Assembly: GCA_905178155.1 (NCBI GenBank)
Contig: CAJINV010000005.1
Location: forward strand, 798,564-862,563
Reading direction: 5' to 3'
Source of the DNA: Amoebophrya sp. A120
Lineage: Eukaryota > Sar > Dinophyceae > Syndiniales > Amoebophryaceae
Length of the DNA: 64,000 nucleotides
Positions 12,401 to 22,324 of this stretch are shown here, in pieces (the first letter of the stretch is position 1; each line of letters opens with the position of its first letter). Position numbers and translations under genes: made by a program. The notes beneath the pieces were generated by a model. It had not been told where the DNA came from. It ran no database searches and saw only the letters and a program-made list of their open reading frames with translations.

Positions 12401-14659
12401 GGATCGCGAAACTCTTCAGCAATTCCAAAGCGTTCTCCTCCGTAGTGCCGGCGTTTGTTCCGCCGTGAGCAGAGGTCTGCCGGGAAGCGCTAGTACCGCT
12501 GCCAGCTGCACTACTTCCGTGATTCATTTGCTGACCACCTCCAGGTGGTTGCGCATTCTGCATGGCATTGGTGAAGCCCCACAGCCCGGCAACCCCGTTG
12601 TTTCCCCCGTTGCCGAAGAAAGCATTAGACCGGGGGATTTCCATGCACATCCCGGCTTGTTCGTCACAGGACACCCCACTCATGGTGTCGTTAACCCCGC
12701 CCGATGAATACATCGCAGACTTTTGTATGTTGGCTGCGGGGAAGAGGTTCAAACTGTCTTTTTGCGGCAGTCCACCGAACAACCCGTCCACGTCTTGTGG
12801 TAACATGATGGCGCTTTTGGGAGGCGAAAAGAAAAACTCGTTTTTATCCTGAGTAAAAACATCCCCACACCAGAGTCAAGATGGGGATTTTGCAACACAA
12901 ACCTAGAACTTTTGGGGGTCACGCATCACAAGTTGCAGTCCGTACTGTAGTGCAGGTTCGCAAGGCCAGCTGCATCATAAATCCATCTACTTATCCTGTT
13001 TACAGCATTACAAATTCCAAAACACGACTAAAAATGCCTCTCCTGGCGATGCGCATTACAAATGTTCCTGTCATTGCAAATCTGCATGACAACTCTGGTG
13101 TGGGGACGTTTTTACTCAGGATAGTTTTCCTCACTCTCCTGCTTCTCCGCGTCCCTCTGCGTCGCTTGCGGGACCTCGACCCGAACCACGCCCTGCGGAT
13201 CATCTCCTCCTGGCTCGAGGAGATGTTGTGTCTTGTTCCGTGTAGCAAAAGACACAGAAGGAACGACTAACTCAGGATCGTGCCTGGTGGGTCTGCGAGG
13301 AGTAGTAGAGCTTCGGGTCCTAGCCGTTGCGGAGGGAGGCTCGTCTGCTGCCGCGGCTTGCGGCGCGGCTACGGATATTGAATGTGGGGAAGTGCTGTGT
13401 CGATTTATTTCTTTCTCATCTTCCCTCGGCGCCACTGGCTGTCGTCCTTGCAGCTCCGATTCATTTTCGCTAGAGCGACCGCTCCTGGGAGTTGTTGTAC
13501 CAGAGGTGTTTTCTCCCGTCACGGGAAGTTGTGTTGGTCCTCTCTCGTGGTAGAAATCCACAACGTTTGGATCTACAACTGTGTTGCCTTCGTCTCGTCC
13601 CGCGGCGACATTCATGTTCCCCTGAAGTCCCGCGAGCTGCTCAGCCTCGTGTATCGGAAAAGCGCCATTGCCGTGGTGCACTCTCGTTCCAGCAGCGCCA
13701 CCACTGCTCCCCTCACCATGCGGCGCGTCGTAGTGCAGCGGTTGAGCGGCCCACTGATTCACCGCTCCGAGTGCAAGTTGCTCCGCCGCACCCTGAATCA
13801 AGTTGGTTCCCTGCGCCGCGTTTTGCATCACGTTCTCGAACAGCTCTCCGACTAGATTTGCCCCGACCTCCTGTACGACCGGTTGCTCTTGCTGCTGCTC
13901 GCTGGCGGTGTTAAAATTCACGGGGAGTTGCTCCCCTCGCGCCAACGCCAAGAGCTCAATCACTGTTGTACCGCTCGGCAGCCCAAGGAGCCATTTCAGA
14001 AACGCGCAAACCGTTTCCAGTGTCCACAGCGAGACAATGAATTCCACCATCCCATCTGGTAGCAGTTCCAACCCGGTCAGGAAGTGTCGGATGCCACTCC
14101 TCCCCCACTTGAAAAACTGCCGGACCGCCGACTGGTCGACGTGCTCCAGTTTCCCCATTGCAATGTCAGACTCCAGCCACCTCCGAGGCTCGAAAAACTT
14201 CAACGCGAGTTGCTCGTCCTCCTGTGGTTCATCATCAGGAGTACTAGGTGCATCTCGTTCTTCAACATCAACCTCGACCTCCTGCTCCCGGCTGTGCTGT
14301 ACCTCTACGTCTTGAACGTTATGATCGTCTACTGCAATTGGGTCAAGAACTTCTACAGGAGGAGGAGAAGGAGGAGGAGGAGGCGGGTGAGGAGGAGGAG
14401 GGCCAAGAACTTCTACACCCCTGCCGACCGGGTCGATTTTTTCGTGGTCGTGTATGTGCTTATGCTTATGCTTCTTCCTCTTGACGACTCGGTAGACGTC
14501 GCTGCCCTGTCCGCTACCAAGCACTTCCTGGATGTCGAATTCCGCGTCGACCGGGGGTTTCGCGGCGTTTGCCGCATTACCGGCGCTCGCGGTGCTTGGA
14601 AAGCGGAGGAGTAGCAACCACGGGAAGCAGGACCACCGCGGTGGCCGGAACATCTTCAT
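9443..14659 (-). CDS. Divergent secretory protein kinase-like protein, 1450 aa
   Basis: Exons 14659-13124, 12839-10409, 10095-10049 and 9781-9443; all three introns are introners, and the exons sum to 4353 nt exactly in frame. The N-terminus (WLLLLRFPSTASA) reads as a signal peptide. Kinase motifs in order: glycine-rich loop GSGQGSDV (residues 48-55), invariant Lys in LALKFF (K154), a very long insert, catalytic loop HNDVQGGN (D885; HND replaces the usual HRD), DFG (D1075) and a DDMFALG segment like the usual DxWxxG. The last exon encodes a strong membrane helix (ALAICLLIFLVFFLL) and a short acidic tail. The catalytic Lys, Asp, Asn and DFG are present, so activity is plausible. The kinase domain would face the lumen or outside, as in secreted parasite kinases (inference). 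Large Gln/Gly/Ser-rich inserts separate the motifs. Confidence 0.8.
9787..10048. mobile_element. Introner element 2, family 1
   Basis: 262 bp in the kinase-like gene. Ends TATCACATGCAAAAGTG and the related complement; perfect 5-bp flank CTCTT (9782-9786, 10049-10053). Removal joins REE to ASFTIL in frame. Confidence 0.92.
10101..10408. mobile_element. Introner element 3, family 5
   Basis: 308 bp in the kinase-like gene. Inverted ends of about 40 bp starting TATGGAAGTGTCAGG (right end one or two changes); perfect flank TGGTG (10096-10100, 10409-10413). Removal joins FADT to MLAFK in frame. Only member of this family seen here. Confidence 0.92.
12845..13123. mobile_element. Introner element 4, family 2
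   Basis: 279 bp in the kinase-like gene. Left end TATCCTGAGTAAAAAC, right end its close complement; perfect flank GTTTT (12840-12844, 13124-13128). Internal sequence runs opposite to elements 5 and 10. Removal joins SEEN to EFFFSP in frame. Confidence 0.93.
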
Positions 14660-15065
14660 CTTTTTGCTTTGAAGTTAAAGTTGTGTATGATAATGATTAC
14701 ATTTCCGGCGCAAGAAGGCCAAAGCAAAACCATTATGAGTGAAAAACAAAAAGAAAAACCCTTGTCGATTCAAGATATATGGAGACGCTTTTTTGAATTG
14801 AGGTTGACACCGTGGACATTCGGCAACTTTCGCGACATTATATGTCGGTAAGTGCGATGACAATTGCCAGAGCTGAACACGATGTCGTGCCTTTGGCGAT
14901 CAGGAAAACGAAAAGCTTGGGTCGGATTCAAATTGCGTCGGCATCTCTTTTATTCCGGATCCTGATCTGACTCTTTCACCAGAGTCAGGTACGTGTTGGA
15001 GTTGGGAGTCCAATTCTAAAAACAGTCCGTTCTCACGTTTATGTGAAAACAACAGCACCAACTCT
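14660..15065. other. Spacer, nothing recognised
   Basis: About 400 bases upstream of the kinase-like gene and downstream of the RbfA-like gene. No coding frame of note, repeat or RNA gene recognised. Confidence 0.4.
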
Positions 15066-16340
15066 TCACCCCCGTCCCCAATTCATCTCTGCGGTCCAGG
15101 ACTGCAGCGCGTCCGCCCCCGCGATTTCCCGCTGCTCCTTTGCCAGGATCCGGTGCAGCCGCTGTCGATTTTGCTTCGGCACCGCAAAGGCTTGGTGCTT
15201 GAACCGCAACTCTGGTGCGTACCCCAGTTGCAATTTCACCGCCAACTGCGACCGCAACTTCGGCGCCAGCGTGTCCAGCCGCTCCTGCACCCACTCGCGC
15301 GACCGGTTCAGCGGCAGCTCCGCGATTTGGTAGTAGACGTCGTGCACGCCCTTCGGGTTCCTCGCGTCGACGCGAAGCAACGTGATTCGTGCGTTCTCCA
15401 GGAAGGAGTGCAAAATTTGGCTGCTGTTGTTCGTCAGAAAGCCCTCGAGATGCGCGACGAGGAGTTGATTCATCCGTGTTTTCCTCTTCTCGATGTGTCG
15501 CAAGATCGGGTCCGTCGGGGTTTGCGCCAGCGGCGGGCGGCTCTGGTACAGCTTGCTCGCGTTCGCCAGCTTCCATTCGCGAATCTGCATTCTTTTTCTC
15601 GATTCCAGTTCGTCCTTCCGCATCTGATTCTCCTCCTTCTGCGCCTTCATCTTGTTCGCGTGCTCCGCCTGCTGACTCATGATGGACGGGGGGAAAAGTG
15701 CGTCTTCGGCGGGCGGGTCTGTTTTATCTCCGTTGTTCTTCCCTGAACTTCTTCTATCGCCTGACCCGTCTTCCATCTGCGTTCGGTGGTATTCTTCTTT
15801 TTGTTTTCGCCTTTCCTCCCGCAAGATCTGCCTCATCTCCATCCGCGCCGCGCGTTTCGGGTCCGGAACCTGGTTCATCTTCAGCCACAAGACTTTTCGG
15901 TCCAGCATCAGCTTCCGTTTGTAGTCCGCTTGCACCGAAACCCGCTCCGCGTGCGTCAGATCCTGAAAGAGCGGCATTCTGTCTTTCCGCATTGACTCGA
16001 ACGGGATGCTCTCGCACGCTTTCAGTTTGCGCCGCGTGTCGAAGTCCTGGGGGCGGGTGCCCGGCTCCTGCATCCGCTGCGCGAAGGGATCACTGTGGTC
16101 CATTTCCTCCTCTGGTCTGGGACCACTGTCGTGCAGATAGGAAGGGAAAGATGACGAGGAACTTGCAGAGGTCGTATCTCCTGTCGTTATCAAGTCCTCT
16201 TGTTCATACCCTCGCCGGAACTCGGACGCGGTCTTCGAAATCTCCGCCAACTGCAGTGCCAGGTGCTGCTCATCCAACTTTTGGTAAAAGTTCCGGCGTG
16301 CGGTGGCACCGAAAAAGCGGCGTGAGGGGGGCGGGAACAT
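15066..16340 (-). CDS. Ribosome-binding factor A-like protein, probably mitochondrial, 424 aa
   Basis: The C-terminal 130 residues resemble RbfA: a strand reading ITLLRVDARNPKGVHDVYY, a helix with Arg/Leu pairs, then KLQLGYAPELRFKH, matching the RbfA hallmark of a Leu/Arg helix followed by Y-x-PELRF. RbfA binds the small ribosomal subunit and assists 16S-type rRNA maturation. The central part is a long Lys/Glu/Arg-rich coiled coil absent from bacterial RbfA. The start at 16340 gives FPPPSRRFFGATARR, Arg-rich and without acidic residues, as expected for a mitochondrial presequence. The frame is open to 16382 without another ATG. A nearby 110-codon frame (16412-16744) may be an upstream exon, but I found no splice pair in the right phase. 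Organelle (mitochondrion or relict plastid) is inferred. Confidence 0.65.
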   Translation of the reverse strand: MFPPPSRRFFGATARRNFYQKLDEQHLALQLAEISKTASEFRRGYEQEDLITTGDTTSASSSSSFPSYLHDSGPRPEEEMDHSDPFAQRMQEPGTRPQDFDTRRKLKACESIPFESMRKDRMPLFQDLTHAERVSVQADYKRKLMLDRKVLWLKMNQVPDPKRAARMEMRQILREERRKQKEEYHRTQMEDGSGDRRSSGKNNGDKTDPPAEDALFPPSIMSQQAEHANKMKAQKEENQMRKDELESRKRMQIREWKLANASKLYQSRPPLAQTPTDPILRHIEKRKTRMNQLLVAHLEGFLTNNSSQILHSFLENARITLLRVDARNPKGVHDVYYQIAELPLNRSREWVQERLDTLAPKLRSQLAVKLQLGYAPELRFKHQAFAVPKQNRQRLHRILAKEQREIAGADALQSWTAEMNWGRG

Positions 16341-16411
16341 GCTCACCAAGTAGACTCGTGCTGTGTTATGTCCGTCGCACACGACTCTGTAACTTCACAT
16401 GAAAAAATCTT

Positions 16412-16744
16412 CTAACCACGGTTTCCGCAGATCCTTGGTGCGTTCCCTGCTGTCTTCATCCGAGCTAAATCGTGCCCATTGAAGCCCCCGTCGAAATTCC
16501 AGAAATTCCCAGCCGCGGCCCCGGTTCGGGTCCGCAAGTCACCGGACACGCTCCCGGAGCCGATGACGGACAGGGGGAGTAAGGCTTTGTTACTGGCAGA
16601 CCCGATCTTGCTGTCCGTATTGAGGTTGAACAAGTCCCAACGACGGAACAGGACGAAATCCAAAAGCTTCTGGGACCACGATTTCTCGGGGGCAAAACCA
16701 GCAGGAATACGCGACGCTGAGCGTAACAACGATGTGGTTGGCAT
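16412..16744 (-). CDS. Small hypothetical protein or 5' exon of the RbfA-like gene
   Basis: 110-codon frame with ATG at 16744. The N-terminus (PTTSLLRSASRIPAGF) is Ser/Arg-rich and free of acidic residues, as in organelle presequences. The rest is Gly/Asn-rich with no domain. It ends 72 bases above the RbfA-like start on the same strand, so it could be that gene's first exon. No GT-AG pair joins the two in phase, so it is listed separately. Confidence 0.35.
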   Translation of the reverse strand: MPTTSLLRSASRIPAGFAPEKSWSQKLLDFVLFRRWDLFNLNTDSKIGSASNKALLPLSVIGSGSVSGDLRTRTGAAAGNFWNFDGGFNGHDLARMKTAGNAPRICGNRG

Positions 16745-17124
16745 GTGAGCTATCTACAAATGGCAGTTGTAGGAATAGTCATTTGACGAAGAAGTTTCTA
16801 TTTCTTTGGGCATAGCAAGAAACCACGATGCAATCATCTCACTCAGCAACTAACAATACAATTGCTTGGTATAATCATCTCCACGGCCGGAGCGTCCATG
16901 CGGTATAGTGGAACAAAACTTAAGAATGCCTGTCATTTCTGCAGAACCGAGCTGCCACTCGTGTCCGTGGCATCGCTGAGCTTGGTTTTCCGTGGATTTC
17001 AGCAGCACTGTGGCTCGCAAAAGCCGCCGAATGCGCGTTCACGCCGCGGGAACTAGTAAGGATTGTGGCATTGTGCTCAAACCGATGCGCAATAGCATGT
17101 GCTTAACTTTCTGACTATCTGAGA
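16745..17124. other. Spacer, nothing recognised
   Basis: About 380 bases between the RNA-dependent RNA polymerase 1 stop and the small frame. No gene, repeat or RNA feature recognised. Confidence 0.4.
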
Positions 17125-20100
17125 TCATAGGAGACCACGGCGGACCAAGAAGCAGTCTTCCTCTTCGTTCTCGGAGGACGCTGCCAGGATCGCTGAGAGC
17201 TCCGCCTGAAACATCAGGAATGGTACTTTAGTGTAAGCGAGGGAGAACTTTGTCCAACCGCAGCCCGGCATTTCGCCCTTGGATGCCTTCGTGAACCGCC
17301 TCTCATCAAAAATCTCACATGCGACCCGGTAGAAGACGGCTGCCGTGTTCAATTTCAGTGTGCGCAGTCGATTCAGGTCGTCTGCGTTGCTCGGCAGGGG
17401 TCGTATCGGCGCCGCTGTCGAAGTCAAATCCATTGGGGCGGTCCGGTGGGAGACGTTCTCTAGTGCTTCTACTTGTTGGAGGATCTTTTCGCGCTCTTCT
17501 CGTATACGCCGCTTCAGATTCTCAGCGTTTGACCGGTCGTAATTCGCTGGAAGGTTCAAGTTGTTTTGGTGCTGAAGCTTTTTTTTCATCAGGTCCAGTA
17601 CCTCATAATTCTCGAAATACTTTCGGTAAATCTGGGGGATCCATTCGCAAAACTTGGCCAAACGCGCTGACGGTTGAAACTGAGACTTCCCCTCGAAAGC
17701 TGCACTCATAGGGTGGTCCTCTTCTTGTGTCGCGGTTCGGTGTGCGGCAACTTCACTGAAAAAGTCGAGCGTGTCGTCGAGTGGCGCACACGAGGTATCA
17801 AGAGCGGACTCTTCGGGAAAGAGTGTCTTCGCGGCGGCCTCCGCTGCTGGATTCCGGAATTGCGCAGTGTTGATGTGCCCTGCCACCGGGAACACGTGCG
17901 GCGCTGACTGCGCAGTCGCTGCTAAGCGCGGTCGCTTTACTTCACCCCGACGAAAGTCACGCTCTCCGACCGAGGAAGTAGAAAAACCATTTCCGAATGC
18001 CGACTCGAACTGGGGAACCGGTGGTGCTACAATCGGATGGGGAGCCGGCCCTGTTACACACTGGTCATGATTTTCAGAATTATTTGTGCCTCCGACGACA
18101 TGCAGTGGCTGAGAGGCAAAGGCACTTCCATCGCTGCCTTGCGAGCTTTGCGATCCTACACCGCCCAAAAGGTCGCTCGAATTGTCGAACTGCAACGGCG
18201 CGTAGCCAAGTGCAGGCGGGAGAGCATGACGGGATGTCCTCTTTTCCAGTTTTTTCCAGTACGTATCGAAGTCGGTACTCCGATTAGTGCGGAACTCTTG
18301 CTGGACTTCTTTGTGCTCGGAAAAGTAGGAATCAACCATCCACGAGTCGGTTGTTGCGTTCTCCGCAAACTTGAAGTCATGCGCCTTATGCATGCACCGC
18401 AGACAGAAGTCATGTTTCGCGTAGTATCGCATCATCCTATGAATTTTCCCAAGTATCGATCCACTTTTGAACGCGTGCTCATTGACTACCTTGTCGTACG
18501 CTTTGTCAAGATCTTCGATCGCTGCAGAACTCCCCTGGTCTTGTTGAAAGCCAGTCTGCTGCCGCATCGCCTTCTTCGCGAGCTTTTTGTCCCAGTCGGG
18601 CGCGAGCATTTTTGGCCAGATGCGAGCTTTGATGCTCTGCTCCGCACTAAAATCCTCTTCCTCGCCACTCTTCGTTACAAGCACAGGCAGCAGCAGCTCG
18701 CGCACCCTTGCAGTCGCGGCAGTCTCCTCGGCCGTGCCTTTTGCAGGGTAGTGGTAACTAGGCTGTGCGTAGGCCTTCTCGTCGAGCACAGTCGCAAATG
18801 GAATTAGGACCACCTCCTCCAATTCGCGCGTCAGTCGTTGGTCCAATGCTTCTTGGCTGATCCAGCCCAAGGCCTCTGCGTATTGATCACCTGCGCCCAA
18901 CCGGTCGCTCGTACTCTTCCAACACGCGTACAGCTGTCCCACTTTCGCGCTGCACAAATGCGCTGAGAACATTTCCCTACGAATGGTGGCACTCAGATCG
19001 GCAGCGATGGTGAAGCTGGTTGAGGCTGGCTGCCCCGGGGCACATTTCTGCTGCTGCTTGAGCGTTCTCGCTCTTGCCCGCAGGATGTCCGTGGTGTTCG
19101 TATACTGAACGGCCTGGGGGATCAAGCTCGTCACTGCCTCGCAGCAAATCACATAGAACTTGTCTCCGTCCATATCGCCACCCGAAGAGAGATCAACTGG
19201 GGCGCGCGCCCTGCGAGGTACCCCCGACGCATCCAACTGGCCGGGGTAGGTGAATGCCGTGGAACTAAGCACCAGAACGTTGTCCGTCTCATACGAAATT
19301 CCCATTCGTTCCTTGTCGCGCCAGCGAGCGTGGATCTCCGTGTGGCCCAAGCAGCGGTACCGCTGGACATCTGAGATGACGTTCGCTGGCACCCTCGTCG
19401 CCAGGATGTCCCCAGCGAATGCTGTTCCGTTCCGCCGAAAAATTGCCTCTCCTGGCTCGAGGACGCCGTCCTCGTCGGCAATCACAAAGACGCAGTAGCA
19501 GTCTGGGACGTGCAGCTTCTCGTTGTTCAGGGTTGTGGCCATGACATTCTTCTGGAAATGCGCTATGGCCGCAATCGGCAAGAAGGGCGCCGCGGACAGT
19601 GGCCAGCCCCCTTGCAATAATTCCCGCAGCGTCCTCGTGTCCGCATCGCAAAGTTTGCTTCTCGGTAACGCCGCCAGCAACTGCTTCTCAAGTTCGCCCT
19701 TCTCACCTAGTCTTTCACGGCCATCGGCCGAAACGCCCGAGAAAAGGTCCTCCACCTCTTTCACACGGCTGCGCTCCTGGTCCTGCAGAAATTTTTCCAG
19801 CTTCTCCGCGGTACCGGATCGATACGCCAGTGCTTCCAGGAGGATGCTAACTTGATGCGGCAGTCCGTTTTTCAGCGGGTTTACGCGTGCAGAAGACCAG
19901 TCTTTGATCTCGAGAACCCTCTGCGCGTCCGTGAGGGTTCTCCAATCCACGTCTGTCACTTTAAGCTGAGTACGACTAATCAGCAGCTTGTGCTTGTTCT
20001 CCGCTTTTGCCGACACCGTGAACATGCCCTTGACCACCCCCGCAAAGCGGGCCTGAAAAGTTGTCGGAATTTTTTCCAAGCCCAGCGCACTCGCAACTTT

Positions 20101-21792
20101 TACGGCCAACTCATACCCGATCAGTCCGTGCCCGTCATTGCCGATGACGCCAGGCTCCTTCGGGTAGTTCGGATCCTGCGTCACGCGATCAGGGACCACT
20201 TGGATGCAGTCGCCGGGAACCGTCACCGTCGGTATCGTGTCCGTCAGGAGTAAGCGAAATCGCTTCAGCACTTTGCTACTCGAGATCAGTGCGCGCAAAT
20301 TGTTCATGTTGTTGTGGCTGTGAAACAGGTACACATCCAAGATAGATATCGGCTGCAGCACGTCGAGATTGATACTGTGCGGAGCCGGAGCTGCTGTGGC
20401 GGTATTTCTCACTACGTGCAGACCTGCGGGCGCGACTTGCTTGTATTCGTAAGTGCTTTCGGGATCTGGAACGACCAGTCCCTTTTCACGAACGATGGTC
20501 TGCATTTGCGCGGATACTGAAACTGCGAAATAGGTCAGCTGAAAGTGTTCGTGTCCTTCGAAATGCTCACGAAAAGCGTTCTTTTCTGCGTCGTCCATGT
20601 CCACATCTACATCGTTGACACCGGAAGATTCTTCTTTATCCACACCGAACTTCCTGTCCTTCGGCACAGCGTACAAAAACTCGTACCGCCACATGCCGTA
20701 GTCGAACGCAGCGTTCACCTGCAGCTCTTTCTCAAGATTCTCCTTCGACAGCGGCCGCTTGCTGTCGGGGATACGCACAAGCACGTGCAGAAAACGGTAG
20801 GACCCAAAGTGACGGAAAAGAACCTTGGAAAACCGAGACTGGTGGGTCAGAGTCTGCTGGCTGCAGGGCGTGATTTTCTTCGTATGTAGATTGCGGTTGA
20901 CACGAAAGACAACGCCGTTTGCAGGGTCCTTGTCGTCCGCCCACAGTGCCTTCACCTGTTCGCGACCTGCCATTGGAATTTTCGCGGGTTTGTTATCGTG
21001 CGTTTCCCGCAGAAGCCGCCACCAACATCGCGCGAGCTGGGCGGTGCGACAGTCTGCGACAGGTTTTCCCGCATGTGTCTTGATCGTTAAAGCTGGGGCT
21101 TCGGGCGTACTGGACGCTTCCGACGCGGGCAACCGCCGCTTCTGTCCGGCGACACTGGAACTGAAGACATCGGCGAAGCCTCCTGTTCCGGGCCGAGGAG
21201 GTCGGAGATTCGGCGTTATTATGGGTCCCGGAGTAACTTGAACATTTTGATTACGGATCGGCAATCCACCGTTGCTGTTTTCACACGGTTGCTGGCCCTG
21301 TGCTCCTGTTCTTGGCGGAAAAGCTGAGGAAGAAGAGGATGACCCTCCGCCCGTGTGCACTGGTTGGGCAATTATCGCACCATTAGAAAACTGGCCTTGG
21401 TATGTCGTGGCGGGCACTGGCGCCGACGTTCTTTTTGGACGTCCCGACGGCTGAAAAGGCGCGGCGGTCGCTTGTCCCCCAGGAGGAGCAGCCCCCTGCC
21501 CGGGCGACTGAAACAAGCTTTGGAAATTTAGCGCAGCGCCAGGCGGGGCCGCATTCTGAAACTGGCCACAGGGCGGAAGGGAACGGCTCGCCGAACTTGG
21601 GACATTCCGCACGGGCGTCTGCTGCGGCATTGGTTCGTCGCCCAAACGCTCGACGCGCTGGCGCTTAGTAGTGTTTACATTGTTGGCATTTGGTCTTTCT
21701 ACAGCGGGTGGAGTACTAAAAACTTGGGTACGTGGAGGCACAGGGTGCGGCTGTGGCGAAGCCCTACCACTCGTAATCGTGAACAAATTCAT
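17125..21792 (-). CDS. RNA-dependent RNA polymerase, RNAi type (copy 1), 1555 aa
   Basis: A single uninterrupted exon. The first ATG is at 21792; the frame extends eight codons above it without an ATG. The catalytic signature SSGGDMDGDKFYVI (DMDGD near residues 873-877) matches the DxDGD motif that binds metal in eukaryotic RDR/QDE-1 enzymes. Upstream landmarks of the family are present: IPTTFQARFAGVVKGMF near 575 (family pattern PxxFQxRxxGxKG) and GDILATRVPANVISDV shortly before the catalytic motif. These enzymes copy RNA into double strands that feed Dicer and Argonaute. The first 250 residues are Pro/Gln/Ser-rich and probably disordered. It is larger than many family members. No transmembrane segment or signal peptide. 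It is a cellular silencing enzyme by motif, not a viral one. Confidence 0.85.
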   Translation of the reverse strand: MNLFTITSGRASPQPHPVPPRTQVFSTPPAVERPNANNVNTTKRQRVERLGDEPMPQQTPVRNVPSSASRSLPPCGQFQNAAPPGAALNFQSLFQSPGQGAAPPGGQATAAPFQPSGRPKRTSAPVPATTYQGQFSNGAIIAQPVHTGGGSSSSSSAFPPRTGAQGQQPCENSNGGLPIRNQNVQVTPGPIITPNLRPPRPGTGGFADVFSSSVAGQKRRLPASEASSTPEAPALTIKTHAGKPVADCRTAQLARCWWRLLRETHDNKPAKIPMAGREQVKALWADDKDPANGVVFRVNRNLHTKKITPCSQQTLTHQSRFSKVLFRHFGSYRFLHVLVRIPDSKRPLSKENLEKELQVNAAFDYGMWRYEFLYAVPKDRKFGVDKEESSGVNDVDVDMDDAEKNAFREHFEGHEHFQLTYFAVSVSAQMQTIVREKGLVVPDPESTYEYKQVAPAGLHVVRNTATAAPAPHSINLDVLQPISILDVYLFHSHNNMNNLRALISSSKVLKRFRLLLTDTIPTVTVPGDCIQVVPDRVTQDPNYPKEPGVIGNDGHGLIGYELAVKVASALGLEKIPTTFQARFAGVVKGMFTVSAKAENKHKLLISRTQLKVTDVDWRTLTDAQRVLEIKDWSSARVNPLKNGLPHQVSILLEALAYRSGTAEKLEKFLQDQERSRVKEVEDLFSGVSADGRERLGEKGELEKQLLAALPRSKLCDADTRTLRELLQGGWPLSAAPFLPIAAIAHFQKNVMATTLNNEKLHVPDCYCVFVIADEDGVLEPGEAIFRRNGTAFAGDILATRVPANVISDVQRYRCLGHTEIHARWRDKERMGISYETDNVLVLSSTAFTYPGQLDASGVPRRARAPVDLSSGGDMDGDKFYVICCEAVTSLIPQAVQYTNTTDILRARARTLKQQQKCAPGQPASTSFTIAADLSATIRREMFSAHLCSAKVGQLYACWKSTSDRLGAGDQYAEALGWISQEALDQRLTRELEEVVLIPFATVLDEKAYAQPSYHYPAKGTAEETAATARVRELLLPVLVTKSGEEEDFSAEQSIKARIWPKMLAPDWDKKLAKKAMRQQTGFQQDQGSSAAIEDLDKAYDKVVNEHAFKSGSILGKIHRMMRYYAKHDFCLRCMHKAHDFKFAENATTDSWMVDSYFSEHKEVQQEFRTNRSTDFDTYWKKLEKRTSRHALPPALGYAPLQFDNSSDLLGGVGSQSSQGSDGSAFASQPLHVVGGTNNSENHDQCVTGPAPHPIVAPPVPQFESAFGNGFSTSSVGERDFRRGEVKRPRLAATAQSAPHVFPVAGHINTAQFRNPAAEAAAKTLFPEESALDTSCAPLDDTLDFFSEVAAHRTATQEEDHPMSAAFEGKSQFQPSARLAKFCEWIPQIYRKYFENYEVLDLMKKKLQHQNNLNLPANYDRSNAENLKRRIREEREKILQQVEALENVSHRTAPMDLTSTAAPIRPLPSNADDLNRLRTLKLNTAAVFYRVACEIFDERRFTKASKGEMPGCGWTKFSLAYTKVPFLMFQAELSAILAASSENEEEDCFLVRRGLL

Positions 21793-22324
21793 AGCAAACC
21801 ATAGATAAAAGTGCAATGTAACAAAAAAGGTCCACCGACGGAAAAAAAAGAAACCTTTTTTCGATCAATAACACAGACATCCAAATTCGCCGCTCTTGCC
21901 GTGCTGTAGCGTCAGCGGCACACGAAATGCACATCCAGCTCGAGACAACTACTATGCTGGGATTCTTTGTCTTTTATTGCACTTACGGAATTTCAAGAAA
22001 ATATACGAATTCTCAAATGTGCCAGAAGGTGCTGTGTTCGCAAAAAGTGTCACTGCATCGAAAACCAAAAATCTTTGTTCGTGAAAAATCAGCAAGTCAA
22101 TGTAGGTACAGTGTCAGTTACGAAGTTGGTTCGCTGAAAGTGGGCGCGCGCTTAGTTTCATCACATCAACTTATCATTATCAACGGAGAGCGTGAAGATG
22201 ATCGTATCGCAACAACACTTACTGTATTTCAGAAATCGAAAATCTGTTTTTACTTTCTCTGTTTCATTTAAATACACAAAATTGCAAACCTACCTTGTTT
22301 CCTTAAAGCCTTCACAATGTGTGC
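21793..22324. other. Spacer, nothing recognised
   Basis: AT-rich 530 bases between polymerase 1 and the acidic protein gene. No supported coding frame, repeat or RNA gene. Confidence 0.4.

Noticed and set aside
17125-21792. Viral origin for the RNA-dependent RNA polymerases
   Set aside because: The DxDGD motif and PxxFQxR landmark are those of the cellular RDR/QDE-1 family; viral RNA polymerases use the GDD-type palm motif. The second copy has the same features.
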